Positions 15,345 through 23,307 of a stretch of DNA of 47,002 bases are shown here, in pieces. The stretch covers positions 1 to 47,002 of the forward strand of contig DLNM01000025.1 in NCBI GenBank assembly GCA_002479485.1. Reading direction: 5' to 3'. A program made the translations under genes and the position numbers. Origin of the DNA: Firmicutes bacterium UBA7510. Its GTDB lineage: Bacteria; Bacillota; Clostridia; Tissierellales; Sedimentibacteraceae. The stretch's first letter is position 1; every line of letters starts with the position of its first letter. Below the pieces are notes generated by a model. It was given only the letters and a program-made list of their open reading frames with translations. It did no database searches and was not told where the DNA came from.

Positions 15345-15532
15345 TGATACATATTCGCTCTATTTGTTGTAATCAAATTATTGTTACTAATATATAGATG
15401 TAAATATAATTATAAATAATAATTGTTTTGTAAAATAATATGCTTTAAAATTATTTTAAATATAATTTAGCAATATAAGTCAAGAATTTATATTATGTTT
15501 TAGATAAACTGTTCATATAAGGAAGTGATAAA

Positions 15533-16438
15533 ATGAATGAGGTAGAAACGATAAAAGCAGTTCAAAATATGCAGGATTATATAGAAAATAATTTGTGCAA
15601 TAGCATTACCCTTAAGCAACTGTCTAATGCAGCAGGATACTCGCCATGGCATGCTGCTAGATTATTTAAAGAGGTAACAAAAAAAACACCCTTTGATTAC
15701 ATTAGAGCTTTAAGATTGAGTAAAGCTGCTATAATACTGCGTGATAAAGATGAAAAAGTCCTTGATGTAGCACTTGATTTTGTATTCGACTCACATGAAG
15801 GATTTACAAGAGCTTTTTCAAAAGAATTTGGTATGACACCTAGAAAATACATCAAAAATACTCCACCTATAAAATTGTTTATGCCTTATAAAGTATTTAA
15901 CACTTACCAATCACTAAAAAAAGGAGATAATGATATGAATAATAGTCAAAAAACAAAATCTGTATTTGTGCAAATTATAGAACGCCCTGCCAGAAAAGTT
16001 TTATTAAAAAGAGGAATAAAGGCTACTCAATATTTTGAATATTGTGAAGAAGTTGGCTGTGATATTTGGTCTATCCTTACAAGTGTAAAGGAAGCATTAT
16101 ATGAGCCAATTGGTATGTGGATGCCTAAGAATCTTATAAAAAAGGGAACATCAGAATATGTTCAAGGTGTTGAAGTACCGCTAAACTACTCAAATATAGT
16201 TCCAGATGGATTTGAGATAATTGAACTTCCACCTTGTAAAATGATGGTTTTCCAAGGAGAACCTTATGATGATGAAAAATTTATGGATGCTATTGACGAA
16301 GTATGGGATCATATTGATAAATTTGATCCAGCTATTTATGGATATAATTGGGCACCAGATACTGCACCAAGATTTCAGCTTGCTCCTATGGGTTATAGAG
16401 GATATATAGAAGCTAGACCAGTTAAAGAAGCTAAGTAA
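15533..16438 (+). CDS. AraC-family regulator with GyrI-like effector domain
   Basis: 301 aa. Residues 1-112 hold two AraC helix-turn-helix units (SNAAGYSPWHAARLFKEVT; FDSHEGFTRAFSKEFGMTPR). After a linker, residues about 145-298 form a GyrI-like small-molecule domain (VQIIERPARKVLLKRG, then EIIELPPCKMMVFQG, AIDEVWDHID and a final GYIEARPV strand). Related Rob/SoxS- and BmrR-type proteins activate drug or stress genes on binding hydrophobic cations. AAGGAAGTG precedes the ATG. It is followed by a terminator and acts alone; its targets may be the nearby resistance-like genes, which is inference. Confidence 0.87.
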   Translation: MNEVETIKAVQNMQDYIENNLCNSITLKQLSNAAGYSPWHAARLFKEVTKKTPFDYIRALRLSKAAIILRDKDEKVLDVALDFVFDSHEGFTRAFSKEFGMTPRKYIKNTPPIKLFMPYKVFNTYQSLKKGDNDMNNSQKTKSVFVQIIERPARKVLLKRGIKATQYFEYCEEVGCDIWSILTSVKEALYEPIGMWMPKNLIKKGTSEYVQGVEVPLNYSNIVPDGFEIIELPPCKMMVFQGEPYDDEKFMDAIDEVWDHIDKFDPAIYGYNWAPDTAPRFQLAPMGYRGYIEARPVKEAK

Positions 16439-16444
16439 AATAAT

Positions 16445-16477
16445 AAAAATGTCAGAATTGTTTGTTCTGACATTTTT
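16445..16477. terminator. Bidirectional terminator
   Basis: AAAAATGTCAGAA pairs with TTCTGACATTTTT over a short loop; it serves the + strand AraC gene and the convergent - strand acetyltransferase. Confidence 0.88.
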
Positions 16478-16479
16478 TA

Positions 16480-16956
16480 TTACAAATTAATCAAATATAT
16501 TTCATTTGCTTCATCAAAATGATAACCACAAGAAAGTAAAGTATTACACGATGATTTATTTTCTGGTTCAGGTTGGACAATTATACGCTTTGCATTGTCA
16601 TGTGACTTAATTTTTTCAATTAATTCTTTAATGATTGCTTTTCCAATACCCTTTCTAAGATAGGAAAATTCACCAATCATATAATCAATGCTATATGTAC
16701 CGCTAATTTCAGTATTTCCATGCCACTCTTCATCACTGTTAAAGTATTCATAGTACTGACAAAAACCTATAGGTACTCCTTCAGTCTCCACAATATAGTG
16801 GTGCAGCCACTTATAATCACTGTTTCTCTTTTCTACTTCTTCAATCCAATCTTGGGGATCGTGATACCATTTAGCAACATGAGGTTCATACAACCATTTT
16901 TTGAACATTGGCATATCTTTGTCCTTAAGCTCTCGTAATATTATTTTGGTATTCAT
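16480..16956 (-). CDS. AAC(6')-like GNAT acetyltransferase
   Basis: 158 aa. The layout is that of the aminoglycoside 6'-acetyltransferase/siderophore (Acetyltransf_8-like) group: LRELKDKDMPMFKKWLYEPHV start, HHYIVETEGVPIGFCQYY, YSIDYMIGEFSYLRKGIGKAI with the acetyl-CoA loop, and IIVQPEPENKSSCNTLLSCG. It would acetylate an amino sugar or similar amine; many chromosomal relatives do not give resistance. AGGAGG sits at the ideal distance from the ATG. Upstream lies the terminator of the next gene, so it has its own, unseen promoter or readthrough. Confidence 0.82.
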   Translation of the reverse strand: MNTKIILRELKDKDMPMFKKWLYEPHVAKWYHDPQDWIEEVEKRNSDYKWLHHYIVETEGVPIGFCQYYEYFNSDEEWHGNTEISGTYSIDYMIGEFSYLRKGIGKAIIKELIEKIKSHDNAKRIIVQPEPENKSSCNTLLSCGYHFDEANEIYLINL

Positions 16957-16979
16957 AAATTTACCTCCTATCTTAAAAA

Positions 16980-17011
16980 TACGCCTCCATAGTCTCTACT
17001 TAGGCGGCGTT
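16980..17011 (-). terminator. Terminator of the cNMP-fold/DUF2225 gene
   Basis: ACGCC-x-CC and GG-x-GGCGT arms around a 14-base loop with one mismatch, then TATTTTT on the - strand. It is placed between the DUF2225 gene and the AAC(6')-like gene. Confidence 0.65.
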
Positions 17012-17049
17012 TCTTTTAATATATAGACCATTTAAGTTTATGGTTTTTA

Positions 17050-18222
17050 TTATTTATTTTTATTCTTTTCTTCTCTTATTTCATCGATTTCTAATTCAAT
17101 TAATCTTTTATATACGGATTTACCAGTAGGGACTGTTATTGCTTTACTTAAATATAGTATAGAATCATTATAATTGTTTAGTTTTCTCGCTAAAGTCCCT
17201 AAAATCATTAAGGCTACTTGTCTTGCTTCTGGTGAAAGATCACATTCACTGTAATATATGTCTGTATATTCTAACGCTTTTTCTACAGCAAACCTCTCCA
17301 TTTCAACATCATTAACATCGCTATACAGCCAAGATATGGATAGCCATAGTTTCGCATCTATTTGCTTTTTCTTTTCATATCCATTTGAACAAATCAGTGC
17401 AAGATAATGAGATGCAAATACCTGTTCAATATCTCTAGGTTCTTCTAGATTAAGATTTAATTCCAATTTAATTAAATCAAGCTGGTCTGCAATTAATTCC
17501 TTTTTTAATTTTTCTTCTGAATTGAAGCCACTTTCTAATGCACTGAAATAACAGTGTGGACATGTTAAAACTTCATACCAAATTGGGTCAAAAGATTGAT
17601 AAATTCTTCTCATATTGCATGATAAATCACCTTTTAAAACTAATTTAGAGCTTAAAGGTGTAAAACCTTGGAAGGTTTGATTACAATATGGGCAGGTATA
17701 CGTTTGTGGATATATGTAATTTTCAAATTCTTCAGGACGAATTATTGAATATGTAACATGCTCTTTTGGGAAAAGCAGTGATTTATAAAAGGCATTTTCA
17801 TCAATATTGTACTCTTTAAATAATCTTATTTTTTCAGAATTAATTAGCTTATAATTATTTTGAGCTTTTATAACACGTTCACTGAGTACTTCCATTAATT
17901 GAATAAATAAATCATTATTTTTCTTTGCAATATTAAAATAGTTTTTCTTTGTAATTGATGCAACAGTAGTATCTTCTATTGCAATTGCTGTAGTATCACT
18001 AGGACCTTCACAGAAAAAATTCATTTCACCAAAAATATTTCCAGGAGTTATTGTTTCAAGAGTAAACTCGTTTGGTAAATTATAGTTTCTTATAATGTTG
18101 ACCTTGCCTATAAGTAAAATAAACATTTCATCACAATCTTTACTATTCTCGTCTATTATTATTGAACTAGAATCGTATTTTTTTATATTAGACTTATTAG
18201 CAAGAAGTTGTATATCTATCAT
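17050..18222 (-). CDS. Cyclic-nucleotide-binding-fold protein fused to DUF2225
   Basis: 390 aa. Residues about 15-125 form a CAP/CRP-type cNMP jelly roll, with the phosphate cassette FGEMNFFCEGPSDTTAIA (64-81); the Arg that normally binds the cyclic phosphate is not in its usual place, so cAMP binding is doubtful. There is no DNA-binding helix-turn-helix after it. Instead residues about 170-385 are a DUF2225 region with a four-Cys zinc ribbon (CPYC 177-180, CPHC 221-224) and a TPR-like helical tail (SILYLSKAI). The combination is known in clostridia but its role is not. GAAGGTG lies before the ATG. It is a single-gene unit; a weak TGG-TATATT box precedes it. Confidence 0.8.
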   Translation of the reverse strand: MIDIQLLANKSNIKKYDSSSIIIDENSKDCDEMFILLIGKVNIIRNYNLPNEFTLETITPGNIFGEMNFFCEGPSDTTAIAIEDTTVASITKKNYFNIAKKNNDLFIQLMEVLSERVIKAQNNYKLINSEKIRLFKEYNIDENAFYKSLLFPKEHVTYSIIRPEEFENYIYPQTYTCPYCNQTFQGFTPLSSKLVLKGDLSCNMRRIYQSFDPIWYEVLTCPHCYFSALESGFNSEEKLKKELIADQLDLIKLELNLNLEEPRDIEQVFASHYLALICSNGYEKKKQIDAKLWLSISWLYSDVNDVEMERFAVEKALEYTDIYYSECDLSPEARQVALMILGTLARKLNNYNDSILYLSKAITVPTGKSVYKRLIELEIDEIREEKNKNK

Positions 18223-18280
18223 GCTTCACACCTTCAATCTGTTATTTTATAATAATATACCATAATTTCACATAAAAAGC

Positions 18281-18306
18281 ATTCTAAATTTAATATTTTT
18301 TAGAAT
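18281..18306 (-). terminator. Terminator of the ZIP transporter gene
   Basis: ATTCTAAA and TTTAGAAT pair around an AT-rich loop, then GCTTTTTAT on the - strand. The stem shares its first base with the TAA stop codon of the transporter gene. Confidence 0.7.
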
Positions 18307-19061
18307 TATCCTATCAGTACATCCATAAACAGCATAACTATAAAACCAATTAATAATGAATATGTTGCCATCCTTTCATACCCATGGCTATGTGTTTCAG
18401 GAATCATTTCATCACTAATTACATATAGCATAGTTCCTCCTGCAAATGCTAAAGCAAATGGTAAAACTGCTGAAGAAACAGTTGCTGCAAAATATCCAAT
18501 AAATGTACCTACTACTTCAATTAGACCGGTAAATGCAGCTATTAAAAATGTTCTTTTTTTACTAACTCCACTTAGTATCATCGGAGATATAATAACCATA
18601 CCTTCTGGTATGTTTTGTAAAGCTATACCTATTGCAACAGTCATTGCATTTCCTATATCACCTGAACCAAAGCCCACTCCAGCAGCTAAGCCTTCTGGTA
18701 AATTGTGTATTGCAATTGCAAATACAAATAGCATTACTTTATTTAGAGAAGCATTGTTTTTATGCTTTTCCATTCCTACACCTGTTAAATGGTGTAAATG
18801 TGGTGTTAGTTTATCAACTACATTTAAAAAGAAAGCACCTGCAAGAATTCCAAGCGCAGTTAACCATAAGCCACTCTTACCTACAGCTTCAACTGATGGC
18901 AAAATTAGACCTAGTATTGCTGCTGCTAACATTATTCCTGCTGCAAATCCTAAAACGGCATCATTCCATTTGTGAGGTATGTTTTTAAAACAAAATCCTA
19001 TTAATGCTCCTACAACCGTAGCACCTCCAACACCTAATGCTGTTATTATTACTAAATTCAT
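18306..19061 (-). CDS. ZIP-family divalent metal transporter
   Basis: 251 aa, about eight membrane helices. The ZIP hallmark helices are clear: HNLPEG (119-124) in helix 4 and QNIPEG (149-154) in helix 5, which form the binuclear metal site, then SDEMIPE (216-222) and HSHG. A short His-bearing loop (PHLHHLTG, 87-94) lies between helices 3 and 4. The size and motifs fit the GufA/ZupT branch that imports Zn, Fe or Mn. AAAGGAG precedes the ATG. It is 89 nt downstream of the carrier protein gene and may have its own promoter or share that transcript; no terminator is seen between them. Confidence 0.88.
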   Translation of the reverse strand: MNLVIITALGVGGATVVGALIGFCFKNIPHKWNDAVLGFAAGIMLAAAILGLILPSVEAVGKSGLWLTALGILAGAFFLNVVDKLTPHLHHLTGVGMEKHKNNASLNKVMLFVFAIAIHNLPEGLAAGVGFGSGDIGNAMTVAIGIALQNIPEGMVIISPMILSGVSKKRTFLIAAFTGLIEVVGTFIGYFAATVSSAVLPFALAFAGGTMLYVISDEMIPETHSHGYERMATYSLLIGFIVMLFMDVLIG

Positions 19062-19150
19062 ATATGTTCTCCTTTATATAATGTAATATATAATTTATCT
19101 TATATACATCAAATAAAACAACTCTTCTTATTATACCCTTATTTCACTCG

Positions 19151-19366
19151 TTAAATCAATAGCTTAGCAATTGTATATGGATATTTTAGATCATTTTTAT
19201 TTATTTGAGTTAACTGAAGTTCAATATTAATCATTTCCAGTTCATACAACATTTGAACAATTGCATATGAATCTAAAATATTACTATCAATAAGCTCTGT
19301 ATCATAACATATTTTTTCTTCAATGCCACAAACTTTATTTAATATATCTAAAATTTCCTCAATCAT
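19151..19366 (-). CDS. Acyl carrier protein, DltC-like
   Basis: 71 aa. ILDSYAIVQMLYELE carries the LDS motif with Ser33, the expected phosphopantetheine site; the first helix (EEILDILNKVCGI) is also DltC-like. The carrier would hold an amino acid as a thioester made by the adjacent adenylation enzyme. The start codon lies inside the last codons of that gene (8-nt overlap) with GGGGG as ribosome site, so the two are translationally coupled. It is the last gene of the 25.6-19.1 kb operon. Slightly shorter than typical DltC. Confidence 0.82.
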   Translation of the reverse strand: MIEEILDILNKVCGIEEKICYDTELIDSNILDSYAIVQMLYELEMINIELQLTQINKNDLKYPYTIAKLLI

Positions 19367-20795
19367 TATTAACCCCCGTTTTCAAGATATTTAGGTTTTG
19401 TTTTTTATTAATGTTTAATGGAATTTTATCAACTATAACTATAGATTTAGGAATTAAATATTCGGGTAGCATTTTCTTTAAGCAATCAAATATATATTTA
19501 CTATCTATCTCTTTATTATTACAAACAACATATGCAATAAATCCTATTATATCATTGTTATCATTAGTTTTAATTGTAACAGCGGCTTGATTAATTTCGT
19601 TAATCTTATATAAGTTGTTTTCAATGTCATTTAGTTCAATTCTATAACCTTTATACTTAATTTGTGTATCGTATCTTCCATCAAAATATAGTACATTTTT
19701 ATCTATATGACCTATATCTCCAGTAAAATAATAGGTTTTATCATCTATGATTCTATATGATGTGTTATCAGAGTTACTATAGCCTCCTGCTACACTTTTT
19801 CCAGATAAAATAATCTCTCCATAGTTTAAATCATCTAAGAATTCAGCATTTTCATTAACTATCTTAATATCTACAGCACAATTATTTATATTGCCTATAG
19901 GCATTTTATCATATTCTAGCATTTCTTTTGTTATTTCTATAGCTGATACACAGCATGTGGCTTCACTTGGTCCATAAGCATTTATAATATGTACTTTTTC
20001 AAATCTAGCCATAATCTTTTTGACAACTATAGGTTTTAAAACTTCACCGCAAAACAAAATTATTTTTAAATTAGGCATTAGTTCAGAAGTAAACTTTTTA
20101 TCACATAAGCATAGTTCGGCAAAGGATGGTGTAAATATAGCCATTTCAGCATTTGATATATTCATCTGTTCAAATAGCAATTTATAATTTGATATTACGT
20201 TATCATTTAAGCAATATAATAATGATTTGTTAATAAGTGAATAGTATATATCTATAACTGACAAATCAAAAGAAAATAAAGCTTGACTTAGTATAATCTT
20301 TGGTCTAATACTTGATATTAAATCTAATTTTAAAAACCAATTTAAAAAATTTTTAAGATTTTCATAGCTAATCTCTATTCCTTTTGGATTACCAGTAGTT
20401 CCAGAAGTATATATCTTATATGCAATTTGATTATTATTATAAGAATTAACTTTAGGATAATATGTATTAATTATGGTTTCAATTTCTTCAGAAAATAAGC
20501 ATTCTAAATTATCAAGCTCTATATCTTCAGTACATAAAGCTAATTTTACTCTAGAATCGTTAATAATATATTTGATTCTATGTTTTGGCATACTCTTATC
20601 ACAAATTATATAGGCAAATCTTGCTTTTAAGCATGCAAGAATACAAATAAACATCAATGTGTTCTTATGTCCGTAAATTAAAACTCTGTCAATATCCTTG
20701 CTTATTAAATAAGCTGCCATATTATTTGCTTTTTCATGTAAACTTTTTCTGTCGATTTTATCACTTTCACAAATAAAAGCATAATCTATGTTCAT
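19359..20795 (-). CDS. DltA-like amino acid adenylation enzyme
   Basis: 478 aa AMP-forming ligase. Core motifs: YTSGTTGNPKG (129-139, P-loop), FSFDLSV (174-180), TPSFAELCL (222-230), FCGEVL (248-253), YGPSEAT (274-280), FTGD (357-360) and KGYRIEL (382-388). The final catalytic Lys is within NINKK (461-465). FSFDLSV, TPSF and FCGEVL are those of DltA, the D-alanine:carrier protein ligase, including the Cys thought to favour D-Ala. It should activate D-Ala, or a similar small amino acid, with ATP and load the adjacent carrier. No dltB or dltD is in the window. It starts 7 nt after the VanW gene with AAGG before its ATG. Confidence 0.85.
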   Translation of the reverse strand: MNIDYAFICESDKIDRKSLHEKANNMAAYLISKDIDRVLIYGHKNTLMFICILACLKARFAYIICDKSMPKHRIKYIINDSRVKLALCTEDIELDNLECLFSEEIETIINTYYPKVNSYNNNQIAYKIYTSGTTGNPKGIEISYENLKNFLNWFLKLDLISSIRPKIILSQALFSFDLSVIDIYYSLINKSLLYCLNDNVISNYKLLFEQMNISNAEMAIFTPSFAELCLCDKKFTSELMPNLKIILFCGEVLKPIVVKKIMARFEKVHIINAYGPSEATCCVSAIEITKEMLEYDKMPIGNINNCAVDIKIVNENAEFLDDLNYGEIILSGKSVAGGYSNSDNTSYRIIDDKTYYFTGDIGHIDKNVLYFDGRYDTQIKYKGYRIELNDIENNLYKINEINQAAVTIKTNDNNDIIGFIAYVVCNNKEIDSKYIFDCLKKMLPEYLIPKSIVIVDKIPLNINKKQNLNILKTGVNND

Positions 20796-20802
20796 ATTAA
20801 CC

Positions 20803-21642
20803 TTAAGTTACACACCCCTTATCTTCAATTATTTCTTCTTTAGGAATAAGAGAATAATCGTACATAACCTTAGAATGATTATTTATCAGTAATTCCTTAT
20901 TAATAATTTGTCTATTATTATCATAGGTTAATCTATAAATCTGACTAACTCTAAAAAATTTATCATTTTCTTTTATATATCCAGGATTTTCTTCTATAAG
21001 TCTATATGAAAAATCACATTTATGAATTGAACGCAATTCACCACACAAATCACCTTCATTTTGCCATATTAATATCTGCATTGGTTGATCTGTTGTGTTT
21101 TTGAATCTATAATCTATATGCTTATAAAACACTCCTGTCCCAGTACCAAAAGGTACTCGTCTATTTGAATCAGGAAACAATGCATCAGTGTGATGATGTA
21201 TTTCTGCAATTTGCATTGGGCTATGTAAAACAAGCCAATGAATAAGATTAGCAAGTTGACACATACCACCACCAATACTTTTGCCAAGATTTCCATTTGA
21301 TATAGATAAACCTTCTTTATAACCCTTTTTAGCTGTAGGTTTACCTATAAGTTTCCAAAATGAAAAAGTCTCACCAGGCTTAATAATAATACCATTTATT
21401 CTATCACCAGCTAATGCTAGATTTATGGATTTATTTTTTTGTAAACTAATATCTACTCCCACCAACTCTCTTAATATCAAAGAACGATGACTCTTAATTG
21501 CAACAGGTAATTTATTACTACTTATATTCTTTGAAAATTTTACTCTATTAAAAAAATCCCTAATATCATGTATAAGATATTCTTTAAATAATGATATATT
21601 ATATGTTAATGGACATATTTCACAAAATAATTTTCTCTTCAT
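20803..21642 (-). CDS. VanW family protein
   Basis: 279 aa with the VanW core: NLALAGDRINGIIIKPGETF, FSFWKLIGKPT, GLSISNG, then SIGGGMCQLANLIHWLVLHS and HHHTDALFPDSNRRVPFGTG, all diagnostic. VanW is an accessory protein of vanB-type glycopeptide resistance clusters and has many homologues in Gram-positive genomes; its biochemical role is not known. No signal peptide or membrane helix is visible, so it looks cytoplasmic as written. It sits 22 nt after an ABC exporter half gene and 7 nt before the DltA-like gene, tying it to amino acid activation and export. TAGGTG precedes the ATG. Confidence 0.9.
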   Translation of the reverse strand: MKRKLFCEICPLTYNISLFKEYLIHDIRDFFNRVKFSKNISSNKLPVAIKSHRSLILRELVGVDISLQKNKSINLALAGDRINGIIIKPGETFSFWKLIGKPTAKKGYKEGLSISNGNLGKSIGGGMCQLANLIHWLVLHSPMQIAEIHHHTDALFPDSNRRVPFGTGTGVFYKHIDYRFKNTTDQPMQILIWQNEGDLCGELRSIHKCDFSYRLIEENPGYIKENDKFFRVSQIYRLTYDNNRQIINKELLINNHSKVMYDYSLIPKEEIIEDKGCVT

Positions 21643-21664
21643 AACAACACCTATATATATCTAA

Positions 21665-23305
21665 TTATATTTTTTTAATTGTAATAACTCTATCACATTT
21701 TAGTATAGCCGATAATCTATGCGAGATAGATAGTAAAGTTCTTTCTGAGCCTGCCTCTTGTAGTACTTTTATAATATGTTCTTCTGTTTCAGAATCAAGA
21801 TTAGCTGTTATTTCGTCTAATAGCATAATTGGTGGATTGGCAACCATTGCTCTTGCTATTGACAGTAATTGACTTTGTCCTTGAGAAAATAGATTCTTTT
21901 CTACAATTGTATCATATCCATTTTTTAAGTTCATTACGTAATCATGTAAACCTACAAATCTAACAACTTTTTCTACATCTTCATTGGATATATTACCATC
22001 ACCAAGTGTTATTTGATCTTTTACAGTTCCATTTACAAAATGAAAGCTTTGTTCTACATATCCAAATATCTTTCTTTTTTCACTATTTGGTATATGCTTA
22101 ACATCTATGTTACCTATTATTATCCTACCTTCTTCCGGTTCTAAAAGTCCCAAAATTAGCTTAAACAATGTACTTTTTCCTGCTCCAGTTCTTCCAGCGA
22201 AGGTTACATTTTCCTTATTAGCAATTTTAAATGATACGTTTTTTAAAATTGTTGGACCGTCCTTGTAGTTAAAGCTTACATTTTCAAATACTACTTCATA
22301 TTCATCTAATTTTTCTACATTAAAATTTGAGTTTTTTTCAATAATCTCTTCTTCATTTAAAAACTCATCTACCCTTTTAACTCCTGATACAGCCTGTTGA
22401 ATGCTTTGAAGCTCCATACCTAAATTCTCTATGGGTGAGAATATATTAGAAATAAGCTCAATTGCTGCAGCTACCATTCCAACAGAAATGCCAAGTGCTG
22501 ATATAGAATCAGAGCATAATATAACCATTACTGCAATTACGATTGCACGAATTATTAAAATAATTGGAGAGAATACTGAGTCATAAAAATTAACCTTCTC
22601 CATTGATTCGTAGCTATTTTGTAAATATTCTTTGTATTTTGACTCCATGTACTTTTCTTTACTGAAAGATTTTATCATCTCTATATTTTTTATACTTTCA
22701 GGTATATGATTATTAACTTTTGCAATTAAAATTCTATTTTCCATCTGAGCTTTTAGCATTTTCTTTTGAAATTGTCTAGTTATAATATATATAAATGGAA
22801 TTATACAAACAACAATTAATCCTAGTCCGGCACTAAAGATCCATATTGAGGCTACAATACCTATAATCTTAAAAATATCAATTATCATGCTAACAATTCC
22901 ATTTGTAAATAAGGATTGAATTGCATCAACATCGTTTGTATACCTTGAAACTATACTTCCAGTTTCGTTTTGTGAAAAATACTCGGCTGATAGAAAACTT
23001 TTCTTTTTCATCATAGTACTTCTAAGCTTTCTAGTTATCTTTTGACCACATATTGTCAATAGACCTTCTTTTATAAAATCAAGTAACCCTATAATAAGCA
23101 ATACAAAAAAATATATTAAAGCTAACTTTAATAGCTTATCACCTAAACCTTTAGTCAAATAATTATCAACTATATGCTTTAAAACCTGTGGAGGTATTAA
23201 ACTTGCTAAAACTACAAATATAACAGTTATAATTAATGCTATTGATAGCCAAATATTCTCCTTTAAAAAATCTTTTATTATGCTGGCAACATTTTTATTC
23301 TTCAT
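21665..23305 (-). CDS. ABC exporter half-transporter, catalytic-site subunit
   Basis: 546 aa: an N-terminal exporter membrane domain (six helices, about 15-300) fused to an ATPase. Walker A GRTGAGKS (371-378), Q-loop Gln419, Walker B LLDE with Asp497 and the catalytic Glu498, and H-loop His529 are all standard, but the signature is FSQGQ (473-477) instead of LSGGQ. It pairs with the product of the upstream gene, whose defects are complementary (Asp for Glu, normal signature), as in heterodimeric exporters such as LmrCD and TM287/288. The start is 2 nt after that gene's stop, with GGAG inside its last codons. Substrate unknown. Confidence 0.9.
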   Translation of the reverse strand: MKNKNVASIIKDFLKENIWLSIALIITVIFVVLASLIPPQVLKHIVDNYLTKGLGDKLLKLALIYFFVLLIIGLLDFIKEGLLTICGQKITRKLRSTMMKKKSFLSAEYFSQNETGSIVSRYTNDVDAIQSLFTNGIVSMIIDIFKIIGIVASIWIFSAGLGLIVVCIIPFIYIITRQFQKKMLKAQMENRILIAKVNNHIPESIKNIEMIKSFSKEKYMESKYKEYLQNSYESMEKVNFYDSVFSPIILIIRAIVIAVMVILCSDSISALGISVGMVAAAIELISNIFSPIENLGMELQSIQQAVSGVKRVDEFLNEEEIIEKNSNFNVEKLDEYEVVFENVSFNYKDGPTILKNVSFKIANKENVTFAGRTGAGKSTLFKLILGLLEPEEGRIIIGNIDVKHIPNSEKRKIFGYVEQSFHFVNGTVKDQITLGDGNISNEDVEKVVRFVGLHDYVMNLKNGYDTIVEKNLFSQGQSQLLSIARAMVANPPIMLLDEITANLDSETEEHIIKVLQEAGSERTLLSISHRLSAILKCDRVITIKKI

Positions 23306-23307
23306 TC

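Noticed and set aside
18610..18988. Two overlapping + strand frames of about 120 codons
   Set aside because: Both are antisense to the ZIP transporter gene, whose motifs are clear on the other strand.
21114..21296. 60-codon - strand frame inside the VanW gene
   Set aside because: Shadow frame of VanW on the same strand, with no motif or ribosome site.
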